NCBI GenBank assembly: GCA_014218235.1
Contig: CM024755.1
Location: 97,568,948-97,632,947, forward strand
Length of the DNA stretch: 64,000 nt
Direction of reading: 5' to 3'
Origin: Colocasia esculenta
Taxonomy: Eukaryota; Streptophyta; Magnoliopsida; Alismatales; Araceae
Shown here: positions 11,200-22,330 of the stretch, one piece after another
How positions within the stretch are numbered: position 1 is the stretch's first letter
Layout: each line of letters starts with the position of its first letter
Translations under genes and position numbers: made by a program
The notes under the pieces: generated by a model
Database searches by the model: none
Told to the model about the DNA's origin: nothing
Seen by the model: only the letters and a program-made list of their open reading frames with translations

Positions 11200-13442
11200 T
11201 GTGACGGAACACCTCGTCCAAGCCCGTTAAACTGGTAACGTGCTTGACCAGAGTCCGTCTCCCGCGAACGGGTCGAAGCCTCACAGGGATACCACACACT
11301 AGTCCGTGAAAACACAAAGGAACACACCATTGCATTTATAATATACAAGGTTTTACATACCCAATTTCAAAAGAAATAAACGAAAGTACATAAGCCTGGG
11401 GCATACCCCAAGGTACAACAGGTACAACTGAAGAAAGAAAAGCTACACTGCTGGAGGTGCTGGGCCAACACCGCTATGTCGCGGCTCCGAACTGGACGAT
11501 GGTAGAGAAACCTCCTCCTCGCCCTCACCTGTGGGGGGTAAGGGTGAGCGTCGCTAGTCACTGGCTCAGTAGGGAACTCCCCCAACACCGAGCAAACCAA
11601 ACACAAGTACCGAAAGCAGTAAACTATGCTAGCAATTTATAGCACAACTAAATAGGATATTAAAGCTATAAACAAACTCACCGCTAGCTGACTGCGTAAA
11701 ATAGCTGCAATAAATAAACGGAAAAACACCAACACGTGTACGAGCTACGGTAGAGACCGCCACACTCGAGCCACGTAGACTGGTTCGCGACACCAGCAAC
11801 AGACTCGGACAAACTAACACAGGTCTACCTCTCAGTCTCGCAGCCACGGACAAAAGGTCCAGCTGCGGCTCCACGTGAAAAGACAAGCAACTATGGAGAC
11901 CAACTAAACACCACCACCTGTGGACCACACGGTCGCAGGCCCATGCCTAGCACCTCTAGAGACCCTGGCCTAGGCTCCCTAGAGTGAGGCACTGGAAAAG
12001 GACTAGTCGGGGACCAGTGTCGACAACTGGTGTCCGTACCCCCAACTAAGAGCGCGCTACAAGTGACTAAAAACAAACTCAAGAGTCACTGTCCCACTGT
12101 CGTCTTTCCCTCAGCCGGATGTACAACTCAAACTAAGGAGTGAGGGTGTCCAGGTCAGACGACACACACCTCGATGGTACAGCACAAGTACCGGGACAAA
12201 GCCCCGAGCTAACAGCCTGGCTCACAGAGAACCTGGGGCACCCAACTGGAGAGGTAACCACGGTAGGCGTCTACTACCTCACACGCACACAGAAACCACG
12301 TGCGCACCGCACAAATCACGTGAAACCTCACGTAAACCTCGTGTCCTGACGGTCCACAACACGTGAACACCACCTGCCTCGTGTGAACACTATGTCCACA
12401 GGCAAACTACTAGCTAGATACGTAACCTGTGAGCTAGCCTCAAAAACCACGCGCTTCCCAGAGCGCCACAAGTTCCAATGCACTGCTCACTAACACTGAG
12501 CGTACCAATAATGATAATCGGATAATCACATGCGTAAACCATGCACACACAGGGCCTCTCGGGCCACGTCGCGACAACCCATTGGGTCGTCTTCAGAAGG
12601 CGTCGCCAAGACATGTCGCCTTCATATCCAGAATGCGACCTACTTACATGTCGCCTCTTGATCCTTAACACGACACATCGCTGTGTCGCGTTCAGAATGT
12701 GACATAGGGGCTCGTCGCCTTACCAGGCGGGAACCCTAATCCGAGCTCTCTCTATGACAGCCCATTTCCACAATACAAGCCACCCTTAATTCTTCGTTTT
12801 CATAATTTTGTGAATACCTAAGCATGCTATCTATTGTTAGAAACATGTTAAACTGATTGGAACCCAATCCCATGCGATTTACACCCTGAAAATTAGAAGA
12901 GTTCACCTACCTTCGCGAAGAACGCGCTATGCAGCGATCTCCCGGCGTTTCCCCTGCTTCTCCCGAACTCCCTGTAGTGAGGACACGCCGAAGACGCCAA
13001 ATCCCAGATGAAATCGCCACAGCACCTTCCCCTGGCCGAGCAGAAACCCTGAGCGTTTTGCTTGGCTGGGGTTACTTAAAAACCTGCTGCGGTTCGAAAC
13101 CCGATGGATCGTGGCATCTCGACCGGGTCGCGACGGACCTGAGCGTCGCCTTCCCAATGCCCGCTGCCCTGAGCGCTACACGTGGCGCACATGCAGACAC
13201 TCAACGCACCAAGTCAGCCACATGAATGCGACGGCCACCTCTGTCGCGTTAAGAACACGATAGACCTTCCTGTCACGATGACAGGCTGTGAAATATAGGG
13301 TACTACAGGCCCAAACTGTCGGCCCAGTAAGCCCCAGAAACACACACACACACACGGCACACCAGCCACATTGGCCTCACATTGGCCACCACAAACGCTA
13401 AACACACGATCCACGAGGATCCGAAAAATGTGCGACGTTACA
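11200..13442 (-). repeat. Chromo-1 5' LTR (right copy)
   Basis: It aligns along its length with 3879-6110. In this copy the CpG-rich hairpins are partly decayed by C-to-T and G-to-A changes (for example around 12600-12690). TATA-like TATAAATT on the minus strand is at about 11634-11642. Confidence 0.95.
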
Positions 13443-14276
13443 AAGTACATCGTAGATATGAAGGCAAGAAGGCCAGCCAGGCAGGATCAGCAGCCACAGC
13501 AACAACAGCAACAGAAGCAACCTCAACCGCAGCAACAGCCCAACATGGGCATTGTCCAGAACCCACTTCTGGAGCACCCGACCCAGAATCATCAAGTCAA
13601 CGCTTTTTGGGCATTTCCTCGGTATGAAGCTGCCGGACAACCAACGGAAACAACTTCACCTTCTCCCTCCCCCTCTCAACCATCCTTTGTCTTACCACCC
13701 TTCATACGTACACCCACGCCTGACAACCCGCTGCCTCCCTTTCTGCGCATTCCGGCCCACTTCGCGCAATCCAATCAACACACCAATTCGCCATCTACTC
13801 ATCAGTTCCCCATTACTACAACATCTCCTTCCACCATTCCACAAGCCCCTTTTCCACGCAACACCTCTACCATGTCAATGCAACCAAATCTCACACCTTC
13901 TCCTGCCACCACCATCCCATAACCTCTACTAGCCAACCTGCCTCTCCTCCACACACCCTCGGCTGCCCCCATCATTAATCCCAACCATCGAGCCCCATTT
14001 CTCCGTGCCCCCATGCGATCGCCCAGTGCAGCAACTACCCCATCACCGCACCAAAAATCCTCTGACCAACCCTCCACCTCCTACACATATCTCACCCCGT
14101 CAGCTTCAACAGTAATACCGGGAAATGGCCCCGAGGCGACCCTGGTGCACCGGAGCGAGCGCATGTTTAACAGGATGTTTCCCCAATAGCAAGAACAAAT
14201 GTTGACACCCCAGGAAGAGGAGGAAATTCAGCCGAAAGAGTCTGCACCGGGGACGTAGTACTATCTGTTAAAGCAT
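13443..14276 (+). pseudogene. gag: Tat-1 gag C-terminal, Gln/Pro-rich part
   Basis: This continues the gag frame after Chromo-1. The first residues (IVDMKARRPARQ) join the frame cut at 3878. A glutamine-rich run is followed by a low-complexity Pro/Ser/Thr region. The frame is the same as that of the protease at 14277 and is interrupted only by stops: TAA at 13920, TAG near 14188 and TAG near 14257. It ends with an SERMFNRMFP-like block. No zinc knuckle is visible, as in other Tat elements. Confidence 0.8.
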
Positions 14277-15053
14277 TTGGACAAAACCCCGGCCAGAATC
14301 TCTATCCTGGAACTAATCAAGAGGTCGCCAGTTCATCAAGAGGCACTTATGCAGTACCTACAGAAGGTAATGGTGAACGAAGATGTGCTGGTGAACCAGA
14401 TTAGTGCGATCCTAGCACCCGCAAGCACTCGCCCCGCCATTACATTTCATGAAGAAGAGATAGCATCGGGCGAATCCCAGAAGTGTGCTCTATGCCTGGC
14501 AATCTATGTTAACGGCATATGTGTGGATCGTTGCCTGGTCGATTCTGGTGCATCCATCAACGTCGTGTCCCTTGACACGTTACAACTCTGCGGGGTGCCG
14601 GCTCAAGCAATTCTACCCTCAGCCATCACAGTCACATCCTTCGACAACACTAGCAGGCGGCTGAGGGGGTTTGTCACTCTGAGGGTCAGGCTGGGTCCAT
14701 CTTATAATGAAACTGATTTTCATGTCCTGGACATGGATCTGAATTTCCGTATGATCCTGGGAAGGCCATTTTTAAAAGTTCTTGGCGCCGTGATATCCAC
14801 AGTTCATCAATGTCTCAAGTTCCCGTTCAACGGGCGGATCGTCAAGGTGCCTAATACACCGATCATCGCAGAAGTGAATGCCGTAACAGATGACTCAGTT
14901 CCCTCTATTTGGCCCAGCAATCAGCCTCCAATGTCAATATCAGGTATGACAAACATGCGCCCGGGACCGAGTAGTCCAACTGTTGAAGCCAATGGAAGAA
15001 GCAGGATTATCACAAAGAAGGGCTGGCACATCATGAAGCAGATGGGATATTGA
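14277..15053 (+). pseudogene. Tat-1 aspartic protease
   Basis: This is the retroviral-type aspartic protease that would mature gag and pol. The frame starts with KTPARISILELI, a block also present in Tat-2 (61552 downward). The catalytic motif is LVDSGASINVV (DSGA at 14541-14552). The downstream ILGRPFLKVLGAVIS block is at about 14755-14800. The protease ends in the first half of a G-patch, where a TGA at 15051-15053 cuts the frame. That same frame continues on the other side. The open frame as such is whole, but the polyprotein it belonged to is not. Confidence 0.88.
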
Positions 15054-15152
15054 CCAGGCAAAGGACTGGGGGCACGATTGCAAGGAAGAACAGAGGCCGT
15101 AAAAAGCTGCAAGAAAAGGCCCAAAATGGGGCTAGGCTACAAGCCGGGCAAG
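15015..15152 (+). other. G-patch-like domain between protease and RT (Tat-1)
   Basis: Residues KKGWHIMKQMGY, stop, PGKGLGARLQGRTEAV and, after a gap, GLGYKPGK fit the G-patch pattern, a glycine-rich module that in other proteins binds RNA or activates DEAH helicases. Tat-2 has a clear counterpart (60675-60800), so the motif is a property of the family and not chance. In betaretroviruses a G-patch also follows the protease. The single TGA is a C-to-T type change. Confidence 0.75.
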
Positions 15153-16319
15153 GTCAAGCAACAACCAACGGAACCCCTGACCTGGACTTTGCACCAACAT
15201 TTCAAGAGAGGGCCGCTGCAGCCAGTAAATGAACAAACACCAGTCGTCACAACAAAATTTGTGCGTCAGTTATCACAAGATCTGTACAAGACAACCGGCA
15301 ACCCCAATCCACCCAAGCGGGCCAAGATCGGTGAGTTCGTAACAGAATGGGACAGATGGTTTGACATGAATGATGTCGCCACTTCCTTGGGTCAGCTTTT
15401 CAGCCTGACAAAAGAAGAACAGCCAACGGCAATCAACGTCAGCACAGAGGCAGTCCAAGGCACCAAAGCAACTCCAGCAACCGCAAGGTTCAGTACCGGC
15501 GCCAACTCCTCAACCATCGTCCTAACCACAACTCCGGGCATCACGCCCATTTCAGAATCCACCCCGGGTATCACACCCGTCTCAACATCTGGTCCAGGTA
15601 TCATGCCCATACTCAACATTATTTTGGGCACCGCGTCCGCTTTAAATCCTGCCCCGGGCACCGCGCCCGTTCCAACCCTTGCTTCAGGTATCACGCCTTC
15701 CTCCTCCTCGTCAAGCATTCCCTCCCTTCCAAGCAGTGCACCCACCTTTGTCCTTTCGCCGGGCATTGCACCTTCCCTCCTACAAGCCGCGGCCGGGTCC
15801 TTATTCTCTTCTCTAAGCATTCCCCAGGCGCCGACGCCCCGCTTCACGATCTCCCTACTGCCTTCTGAGCAGACACGTGTTCCCCCACTCTCCAACCCCT
15901 CACCCTCAGAACTTGCACTCTCCTCTCAACTTTCACAATTGGCAGTCTCGCCTCGACCTCCGTCACCCCCGCTCTGAGTCCCCTTGAGAGTTTAAAATTC
16001 TCGTCAAGCGATCTCGCCCCGTTCTTTCAAGGCAGGCCGTCCGACACCTCCTTCCCTTTCTAGCAATGTGTCCCCCACCTTCCTTTTGGGTCCTGCACCC
16101 ACCATACCCCTTTTCCTCCATTTCTTCTGAGCATCACTGCCTCCCTGCCTTTGAACAGCCCTCTCAATCTCCCCCCTCATCTCCAAAGCACTGCATCCCC
16201 AGAACAGATACTTGCTCTCAATTGCACTCCCCGATCTTGCGAGCCCCTAGCACTCATGCTTCGTTCCCTCCTTTCGCACACACCATCAAGGAGGGGGCCC
16301 CCAAGGTCATAACCTCACA
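15054..16319 (+). pseudogene. Tat-1 linker between G-patch and RT
   Basis: The frame 15078-15977 continues from the protease and carries a small conserved block (WDRWFDMNDVAT at about 15345-15375). It then becomes a Pro/Ser/Thr-rich, low-complexity tract. From 15975 to about 16310 the main frame is closed by several stops while the +1 frame stays mostly open, which suggests two compensating indels. No known enzyme domain is visible. It probably tethered the protease and RT parts. Confidence 0.65.
15535..15720 (+). repeat. Degenerate PGITP-type coding minisatellite
   Basis: About seven units of roughly 30-33 bp encode variants of PGITPxS (PGITPISES, PGITPVSTS, PGIMP, PGTAP and so on). They lie inside the linker and look like rapid repeat turnover in a disordered region. 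Confidence 0.75.
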
Positions 16320-18560
16320 ATGGCCGACCCTGGCTTTTCTTTCGAGGAAACTTCTTTCCTCGTTCCCAAGTGTGCCCCGACTGACGGGCCGCTCCTCCCC
16401 GGTCCTCTGACCGGGTCCCCGCCCCCTTTCGCGCAGGGGGCGTTTCCTATTTTCAATAATCCTCCCCTCGCACAGGGGAATGATACTGCTTTTTCCCCTC
16501 CGGTTCTCCCTCCGAGGGATTTTTCCTCTATTGCTTTACCAAATTCCCCCACACGGGACTCCATTTCTGTTGCTTTCCCTAATCCCCCCTCGCGGGACAT
16601 TGCTTTTTCAGCTTTTCCTCCTGTAAATCCTTTGCTATCATCCCCCGCGCCGAGAAGTCCTTCTACTGCTCTCAGTAATTCCCTCACGCGGGACTTTGTT
16701 GTTCCTGTTCCACCTGCTGTAAGTCCTCCCCCGCTTCCACCTTCACGGGATTCCTTCATTGCTTTAAATCCTCTTCCACCCTCCCCTTTCCAGGAGTCAG
16801 CTCTTACTGCTTCCCCTCCTGTTGTAGATTCCAGTAGTTGTAGCTTAAGTCTAGGCAAGGGTAATAGCAAACTAGGGGTAGTCTCAGAGAAGAAGCCCAA
16901 GGGTAGAAGGGTTCTGCACCGCTTCTTAGCAGACCTAGCCTGTCGATGCAAGGCATGCTTAGCAATCCAAGAATTCATAGAAGGGCCTTTACAGTTGCCA
17001 GATCTAGAATGTGAGCAATCAGTATGCATCATTGACGATGGGTTCGGAGTCTACGAGATCGTCGATGACGATGACCCAATCGAGGAAGGCGATGAAGAGC
17101 TCGAGGATGAGGCAGACGCGTTCACAAGTGGATTGAAGAGATTTGACGAATCGTCGGCTGCAGTAGAGGAAATCACCAGAGAAATCAATTTAGGAACTAA
17201 AGAAGAGCCTAGAACCGTCCTCATAAGCGGCGGTCTATCGCCGGAGGAGGAGGAAGCAATCATCAATGTTCTCAGAGAATACAAGGACACGTTCGCTTGG
17301 AGCTACGAGGATATGCCAGGCTTGGATCCCGCACTAGTTGAACATCATCTTATTCTTAAGCCGAGTTTCGTCGCCATTAAGCAGCGGTTAAGGCATTTCC
17401 ACCCCCAGTTGGCTTTGAAAATGAAGTGTGAAGTCGACCAGCTCTACAAAGCCAGGTTTATTAGAGTCGTACTTTATCCTAATTGGGTGGCGAACATCGT
17501 CTCGGTCATGAAGAAGGATGGAAGAGTCAGAATTTGCATCGATTTCCGGGACCTTAACCGCGCGTGTCCTAAGGATGATTTCCCATTGCCTCATTTGGAT
17601 GTGCTCATAGATAATACGGCTGGGTATGAGACCCTCTCCTTCATAGATGGCTTCTCAGGGTACAACCAGATTAGGCTGGCGGAGGAAGACCAGGAAAAGA
17701 CTTCGTTCACTACACCTTGGGGAACTTATTGTTATGTGGTCATGCCATTCGGACTCAAAAATGTTGGAGCCACTTATCAGAGGGCTATGATGGCTATATT
17801 CCACGACATGATCCATATCTTCATCGAGGTGTATGTGGATGACCTAGTGGTGAAATCAAGAACTTTGGCTGAGCATCCCGGGGTTCTATCTAAAGTGCTG
17901 CAAAGATCAAGTGAATACCAGTTAAAAATGAACCCCAAGAAGTGCGTATTCGGTGTTTTGTCGGGAAAGCTTCTAGGTTTCATCATGAGCAAGCGGGGTA
18001 TTGAAATCGATCCCAACAAGGCAAAAGCAATAAGAGAGATGCCCCCTCCCAAAAATTTGAAAGAGGTTCGAGGATTGATTGGGAGGTTGCAGTTTATCCG
18101 CCGATTCGTCTCCCAACACTCGCAGAGGTGTAGGCCCTTCTACGACCTCACTACGTCGGGAGTCGGATTTCGTTGGGATGAGAAGTGTCAGATGGCTTTC
18201 AACGGGCTTAAAGATTATTTGGCTAATCCACCTGTCTTGAGGCCGCCGACTCCAGGCAAACCCCTTGTCCTTTATGTATCTATCCTGGAAGACTCGGTAG
18301 GTGTTGTCCTTGCGCAGGTAGATGAAGAAGGCAAGGAGAGGGCAGCATATTATCTGTCTAAGCTTCTCAACCCCTGCGAGCGGAGGTACACAGCGATGGA
18401 GAAAACCTGTGCCGCGCTCGTTTGGGTAGTGCAGAAACTGAAGCACTACTTCCTTGCTCACGAAGCTCACCTCATCGCCCGCATAAATCCTATCAGATTC
18501 CTTCTCGAAAAATCTGTTCTTACTGATAGGCTAGCACGCTGGCAAAGCTTCCTGTCCTAG
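16320..18560 (+). pseudogene. Tat-1 reverse transcriptase and decayed first RNase H
   Basis: The open frame has 746 codons. The first 250 residues are a Pro/Ser-rich linker with repeated (T/S)RDF/S units, then an acidic segment (IVDDDDPIEEGDEELEDE). RT begins at about residue 300: AFAWSYEDMPGLDP-like entry, KKDGRVRICIDFRDLN, KDDFPLPHLDVLID, IDGFSGYNQI, and YVDD at 17832-17843. The thumb is LKEVRGLIGRLQFIRRF. The following RNase H keeps its fold residues (YTAMEKTCAALVW), but the first catalytic Asp is replaced (LYVSILEDS) and TDH is gone (ARINPIRF), as expected for Tat elements, where a second RNase H takes over. It ends with a TAG that interrupts the polyprotein. Confidence 0.9.
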
Positions 18561-19160
18561 TTCAACATCACCTACGTTCAGAAAAAATCGATCAAGGGCT
18601 ATGCGATAGCAAAGCACCTCGCTCATCACCCTCTGCCTTGATTTGACCCAGCCCGTTCAGAGTTTCCGGATGAGGAATTAATGTCCCTTAGACAATCCGA
18701 TCCTATATGGACGTTATATTTTGACGGAGCTATGAACTCTCATGGAATGGGTGTTGGTATTGCTCTCCTATCACCTGAGGGTGTCACCTTCCCGCGAGCC
18801 CGTAAGCTTGAATTTCCGGCCACTAACAACGTAGCCGAATATGAGGCTTTAATAGCTGGCCTTGAATTCACCCACTTCTATGGTGTCACCCATCTGCGGA
18901 TTGTAGGTGATAGTCAGCTAGTTTTGCATCAAGTGCTCACCAAGTACGAAACTCGTGATCCCAAGCTCAAGCCTTATCAAGAACTTGCCTCAGCCTTTGC
19001 CAAGCTATTTGTCAAGATCATTTTCGTCCATGTTCCTCGCCATCGAAATCTTCTGGCAGACACCCTCGCTGCTATTGGTGCCACTCTGGACATGAATTAT
19101 CATGGGGATTTCACCGTTATTCAGTTTGAGCACCGCCGAACCCTTGTCACCTGAGATCCC
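18561..19160 (+). pseudogene. Tat-1 archaeal-type RNase H (second RNase H)
   Basis: The domain is 18681-19154, in the same frame as RT. The four acidic positions are visible: YFDGAMN, NNVAEYEAL, VGDSQLV and RHRNLLADTLA. This second RNase H, close to archaeal and cellular type I enzymes, is a published hallmark of the Tat lineage. Stops before it (TAG at 18558, TGA near 18642) and after it (TGA near 19152) each differ from a sense codon by one transition. Confidence 0.9.
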
Positions 19161-20528
19161 ATGTTCATCTGGGCCAACGATAAAGCTCTAAGGGATGCAG
19201 AAAAAAGAAGCAAGACTAAAATCATGCTATTGGAGCTAGAAGAGGAATTACAAGATGAGGAAAAGCCATGGTACTATGAGATAGCTCGGTACTGCAAAAA
19301 TCAGTCATACCCTGAGGAAGCGATGGCAGGAGAGAAGAAAGCAATAAGGAGATTAGCCTGGAAATTTACCTTGGTTGGAAATGCTCTCTACAAACGAGGA
19401 TTCTCTGATATTTTTCTTAGATGCCTGGATGAAGACGAAGCTTCAAAAATTGTTAAGGAGGCTCATTCAGGTGTTTGCGGTGGTCATGTAAATAGTCAGA
19501 TACTAGCTAAGAAGATTCTTACACTAGGATTCTATTGGCCCACTCTAGAGGAGGACGGCTCTATCTTCGTCCGTCGGTGTGTCAAGTGCCAACTGCACGC
19601 CGACAAGATCCATTCACCATCCTCTTCGTTTCACCTGATATCCTCCCCATGGCCTTTCGCTATGTGGGCTTTCGACATTATCGAACCCCTTGGTGATCCT
19701 AACTCCCAGAACAAAGTCAAGTCATATATTCTCACATCAACGGAGTACTTCACAAAATGGGTGGAAGCCGAAGCATACGCGGAGGTCAAAGCAACAACTG
19801 TCTGCAAATTTATCATGAAAAGCATCATCACCAGGTTTGGCATTCCAGAAACCATCGTCACCGACAACGGGCCTCAATTCATCTCTCAAGAATTGCGCGA
19901 CCTCTGTGGCAGGTATAAGATTGCATTGCATCATTCATCTCCATATTATCCACAAGGCAATGGCCAGGCAGAGGCTACTAATAAAACTTTGATCAAAATT
20001 ATTAAGAAAACATGTGAGGCTAACAGATTCTCGGACTGGCCAGAAAAGCTTACAGAAGCTCTATGGGCCTACTGCACCTCAATCCGTACTCCTACTAGGC
20101 AAACGCATTTTGCCCTCACTTATGGAATGGAGGCGGTAGTACCATATGAGGTTCTCATTCCCTCGTTAAGGATCCATCTTGACAAGGACTTGTCAATTGA
20201 TGAGCGGCGTGAATCGCTCCTAGCACAACTGGAACTCCTAGACGAGAGGCGCATGGTCGCCGCAGAACACGCGAAAGCTTACCAAAATAGACTCACACAT
20301 TTTCATCAAAAGAAGGTTATTGAGAGAAAATTTAAAGCCGGTGAGATGGTGGTCAAAAGAATCTTTGTAAAACCCGGAGGTCCTCGGTCAAAACTTTAAC
20401 CAAACTGGGAAGGGCCGTACGTGATCAAGGAGGTAGGTCCAGGCAACACATATAGGCTGATCAACGCGAAGGGTGAGGAGCTCTCTCACCCTTAGAATGG
20501 GCTACACCTTAAGAAGTACTACCCCTAA
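19161..20528 (+). pseudogene. Tat-1 integrase
   Basis: The zinc-binding part has HSGVCGGHVNS and RCVKCQLHADK. The core shows AFDIIEPLG (first Asp), IVTDNGPQF (second Asp) and GNGQAEATNKTL (Glu). The C-terminal part ends with PNWEGPYVIKEV and LKKYYP at 20528. A TAA at 20397 and a TAG near 20494 interrupt the tail; both are single transitions from sense codons. There is no chromodomain, as usual for Tat. The frame is the same as that of RT and both RNase H domains, so the pol frame is continuous apart from stops. Confidence 0.9.
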
Positions 20529-21002
20529 TCAACTGCCCGGATTCACGCTGTACAAGGACTCTGGACGTAAGTGTGCAGCATGTCAAGAGCGGCAAAGTCC
20601 CCGCAGGGATCCAAACGAACCTAGACGTAAGCGTGCTAAAACCCCATAAGCCCAAAGAAAGACAGAAACCTACTGAGTCTAGGTAGAAAAGTGAGTATTA
20701 CCCTCAAATTTCCAAAACTATTGTCAGACTTCCTAAAAAATTCTTCCCTTCCTCCTCGGGCATGTCCTAAAGGTCAAGGCAAGGCAATGATCAATTGAGG
20801 AGGACGTAAGCCGAAAGAAACCTCGGGCGAGGGCACCAATTGAGGACGCTTGACCTCTGGCTAGCACACTCGCGAACGATCCGTGAATTTTTAATAACAA
20901 CTGAGTAATCAAGGGGTCTAAATATCGCGCGCCATCCAATCTGAGCGAATCCCCTTCGATCTGCGCGTCTTCTTAGAAGGGACTACGCCAGGTTGTGGCG
21001 TA
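20529..21002 (+). other. Tat-1 non-coding region after integrase
   Basis: No convincing gene. Short direct repeats resembling ggacgtaagcgtg (about 20560-20640) are seen, and Tat-1 or its derivatives probably use this as untranslated spacer. Confidence 0.5.
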
Positions 21003-21425
21003 TATTTCAAAATCCAAAAAATCAGATATTTCAAAAAAAAAATCACATATATCAAAATCCAAAAAAAATCAGATATTTTAAAATCTAAAAAAATTAGATA
21101 TTTCAACATCCAAAAAAACCAGATATTTCAAAATCCAAAAAAATCAGATATTTCAAAATCTAAAAAAAATTAGATATTTCGAAATCTAAAAAAATCAGAT
21201 ATTTCAAAATCCAAAAAAAATCGCATATATCAAAATCCAAAAAATCAGATATTTCAAAATCCAAAAAAATCAGATATTTTAAAATCCAAAAAAAATCAGA
21301 TATTTCAAAATCTTAAAAAAATCAGATATTTCAAAATCTAAAAAATAGCATATATCAAAATCTAAAAAAAAATCAGATATTTCAAAATCCAAAAAAATTA
21401 GATATTTCAAAAAAAAAATTTGAAA
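21003..21425 (+). repeat. A-rich minisatellite, about 25-bp units
   Basis: About 17 imperfect copies of a unit like tttcaaaatccaaaaaaatcagata, with variable A-tract lengths and occasional cat in place of gat. It lies in the 3' spacer of Tat-1. Minisatellites here are common in Tat/Ogre elements and have been proposed as seeds of satellite DNA (established for the lineage, inferred here). Confidence 0.95.
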
Positions 21426-21430
21426 TATGT

Positions 21431-21804
21431 ACATTCATCCTTGTGAATTCTACCTACTTCCACCTGCTCGTATGTCCTGTACGTTCGTTTCTTATTCACA
21501 TATGTAAGTACACAAGCATTCATTTCTTGCATATTCTCATTTTCTCTCGTTTTGCGCCTTGTTTAAGTAAAGTCTCAGCCCCTTGAAAAAATCATGAAGA
21601 TAAAGCATTATTTATACGCAAGGGGCTGAGCCAAAGCGGATATCTAACATTGTTTGAATAGTTTTTCAGGCACGCAAAAGAAGCACATATGTATATATAC
21701 AGCCAAAGGGGGGGACAGCCCCGAGTACAATATCATGAAACGCCTAAGCAGGCGCACGTCATCGAGAAGGCTAAAGAAAAAGGGGTACATGTCATAATGG
21801 TGGC
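21431..21804 (+). other. Tat-1 spacer
   Basis: No gene seen apart from the hairpin at 21574-21630. A G-rich run (ccaaaggggggg at about 21703-21714) resembles a polypurine tract, but no LTR start follows it. Confidence 0.4.
21574..21630. repeat. Perfect 12-bp inverted repeat (hairpin)
   Basis: ctcagccccttg at 21574-21585 pairs perfectly with caaggggctgag at 21619-21630, with a 33-nt loop. It sits in the spacer between the minisatellite and the antisense ORFs. Function unknown. Confidence 0.85.
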
Positions 21805-22330
21805 CTAACACTCGCCACCTCCCTCTGCAGGATGGTCACTCTCGTCTGCGCCCTCTGGCGATCGCTGCTGCTGGCTGCTCTGCGCCTCGCCCGCATCCAC
21901 TGCAACCACGGGCGAAGACGGAGGCCTCATAGGAGCACGTAAACTAGTGGACCTCTGGGCAGTAGCGGCCTCCTGAACGTTCCTCTCGTACTGAGAGGAA
22001 GTCGCGATGTAGCTCTCGGTGAAAATACTGCTGCACCCCAGCTGCCTCACGCGATCACACCCACGCTGGTATTGATCCTCCGCCGCCTGCCGTCATCCAG
22101 AGGACCTGCTCTCTGGCCCCATGGGAACAGGAAAGTCCTACTAGTCTTGTCCCATCTCTCCCTCAAGACCTGGATCAGGGGAGGGTCCACGAAGAAGGGC
22201 TCGATCTCCAAGATCGGCCCGAAACCCATCCCCCAGACCCTCTCTCTCTAAAAGTCCGGGAGCCCCTGATATGCTCCCAGGACGAGAGGCCACATGGTCC
22301 TCACCTTCATCACTCCCTGCAATGCACAAG
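21805..22330 (-). pseudogene. Tat-1 antisense ORF, 3' pieces
   Basis: Three overlapping short open frames on the minus strand look like consecutive pieces of one protein broken by frameshifts. One, at about 22047-22229, reads IQVLRERWDKTSRTFLFPWG, similar in style to the start of the plant mobile domain (an ERW..THTF..PWG pattern). The last ends at 21805 with an acidic/Gln-rich tail. A splice-acceptor-like tgcattgcag lies at about 22321-22330 on the minus strand. Probably downstream exons or relics of the antisense ORF at 29880-31052. Confidence 0.45.

Larger units (their letters stand above)
3879..13442 (-). mobile_element. Chromo-1: Ty3/gypsy chromovirus (Tekay-like), full length, degenerate
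   Basis: This is a 9,564-bp element with LTRs of 2,232 and 2,243 bp, ends TGTGACGG and GACGTTACA as read on the plus strand, a 5-bp target duplication aagta, and an initiator-Met primer site. Genes read right to left: gag, protease, RT, RNase H, integrase with a C-terminal chromodomain-like tail. All genes carry stops or frameshifts, and RT is split by a MITE. The LTR copies differ visibly, including several differences in the first 120 bases, so this is older than the other complete elements in the window. Confidence 0.95.

Noticed and set aside
15978..16319. A spliced intron between protease and RT, as in Ogre elements
   Set aside because: The +1 frame stays largely open here, which suggests two indels; no convincing donor-acceptor pair was found by eye.
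21003..21425. Regularly spaced repeats resembling a CRISPR array
   Set aside because: Units are contiguous, A-rich and imperfect, with no unique spacers; the context is a plant retrotransposon.
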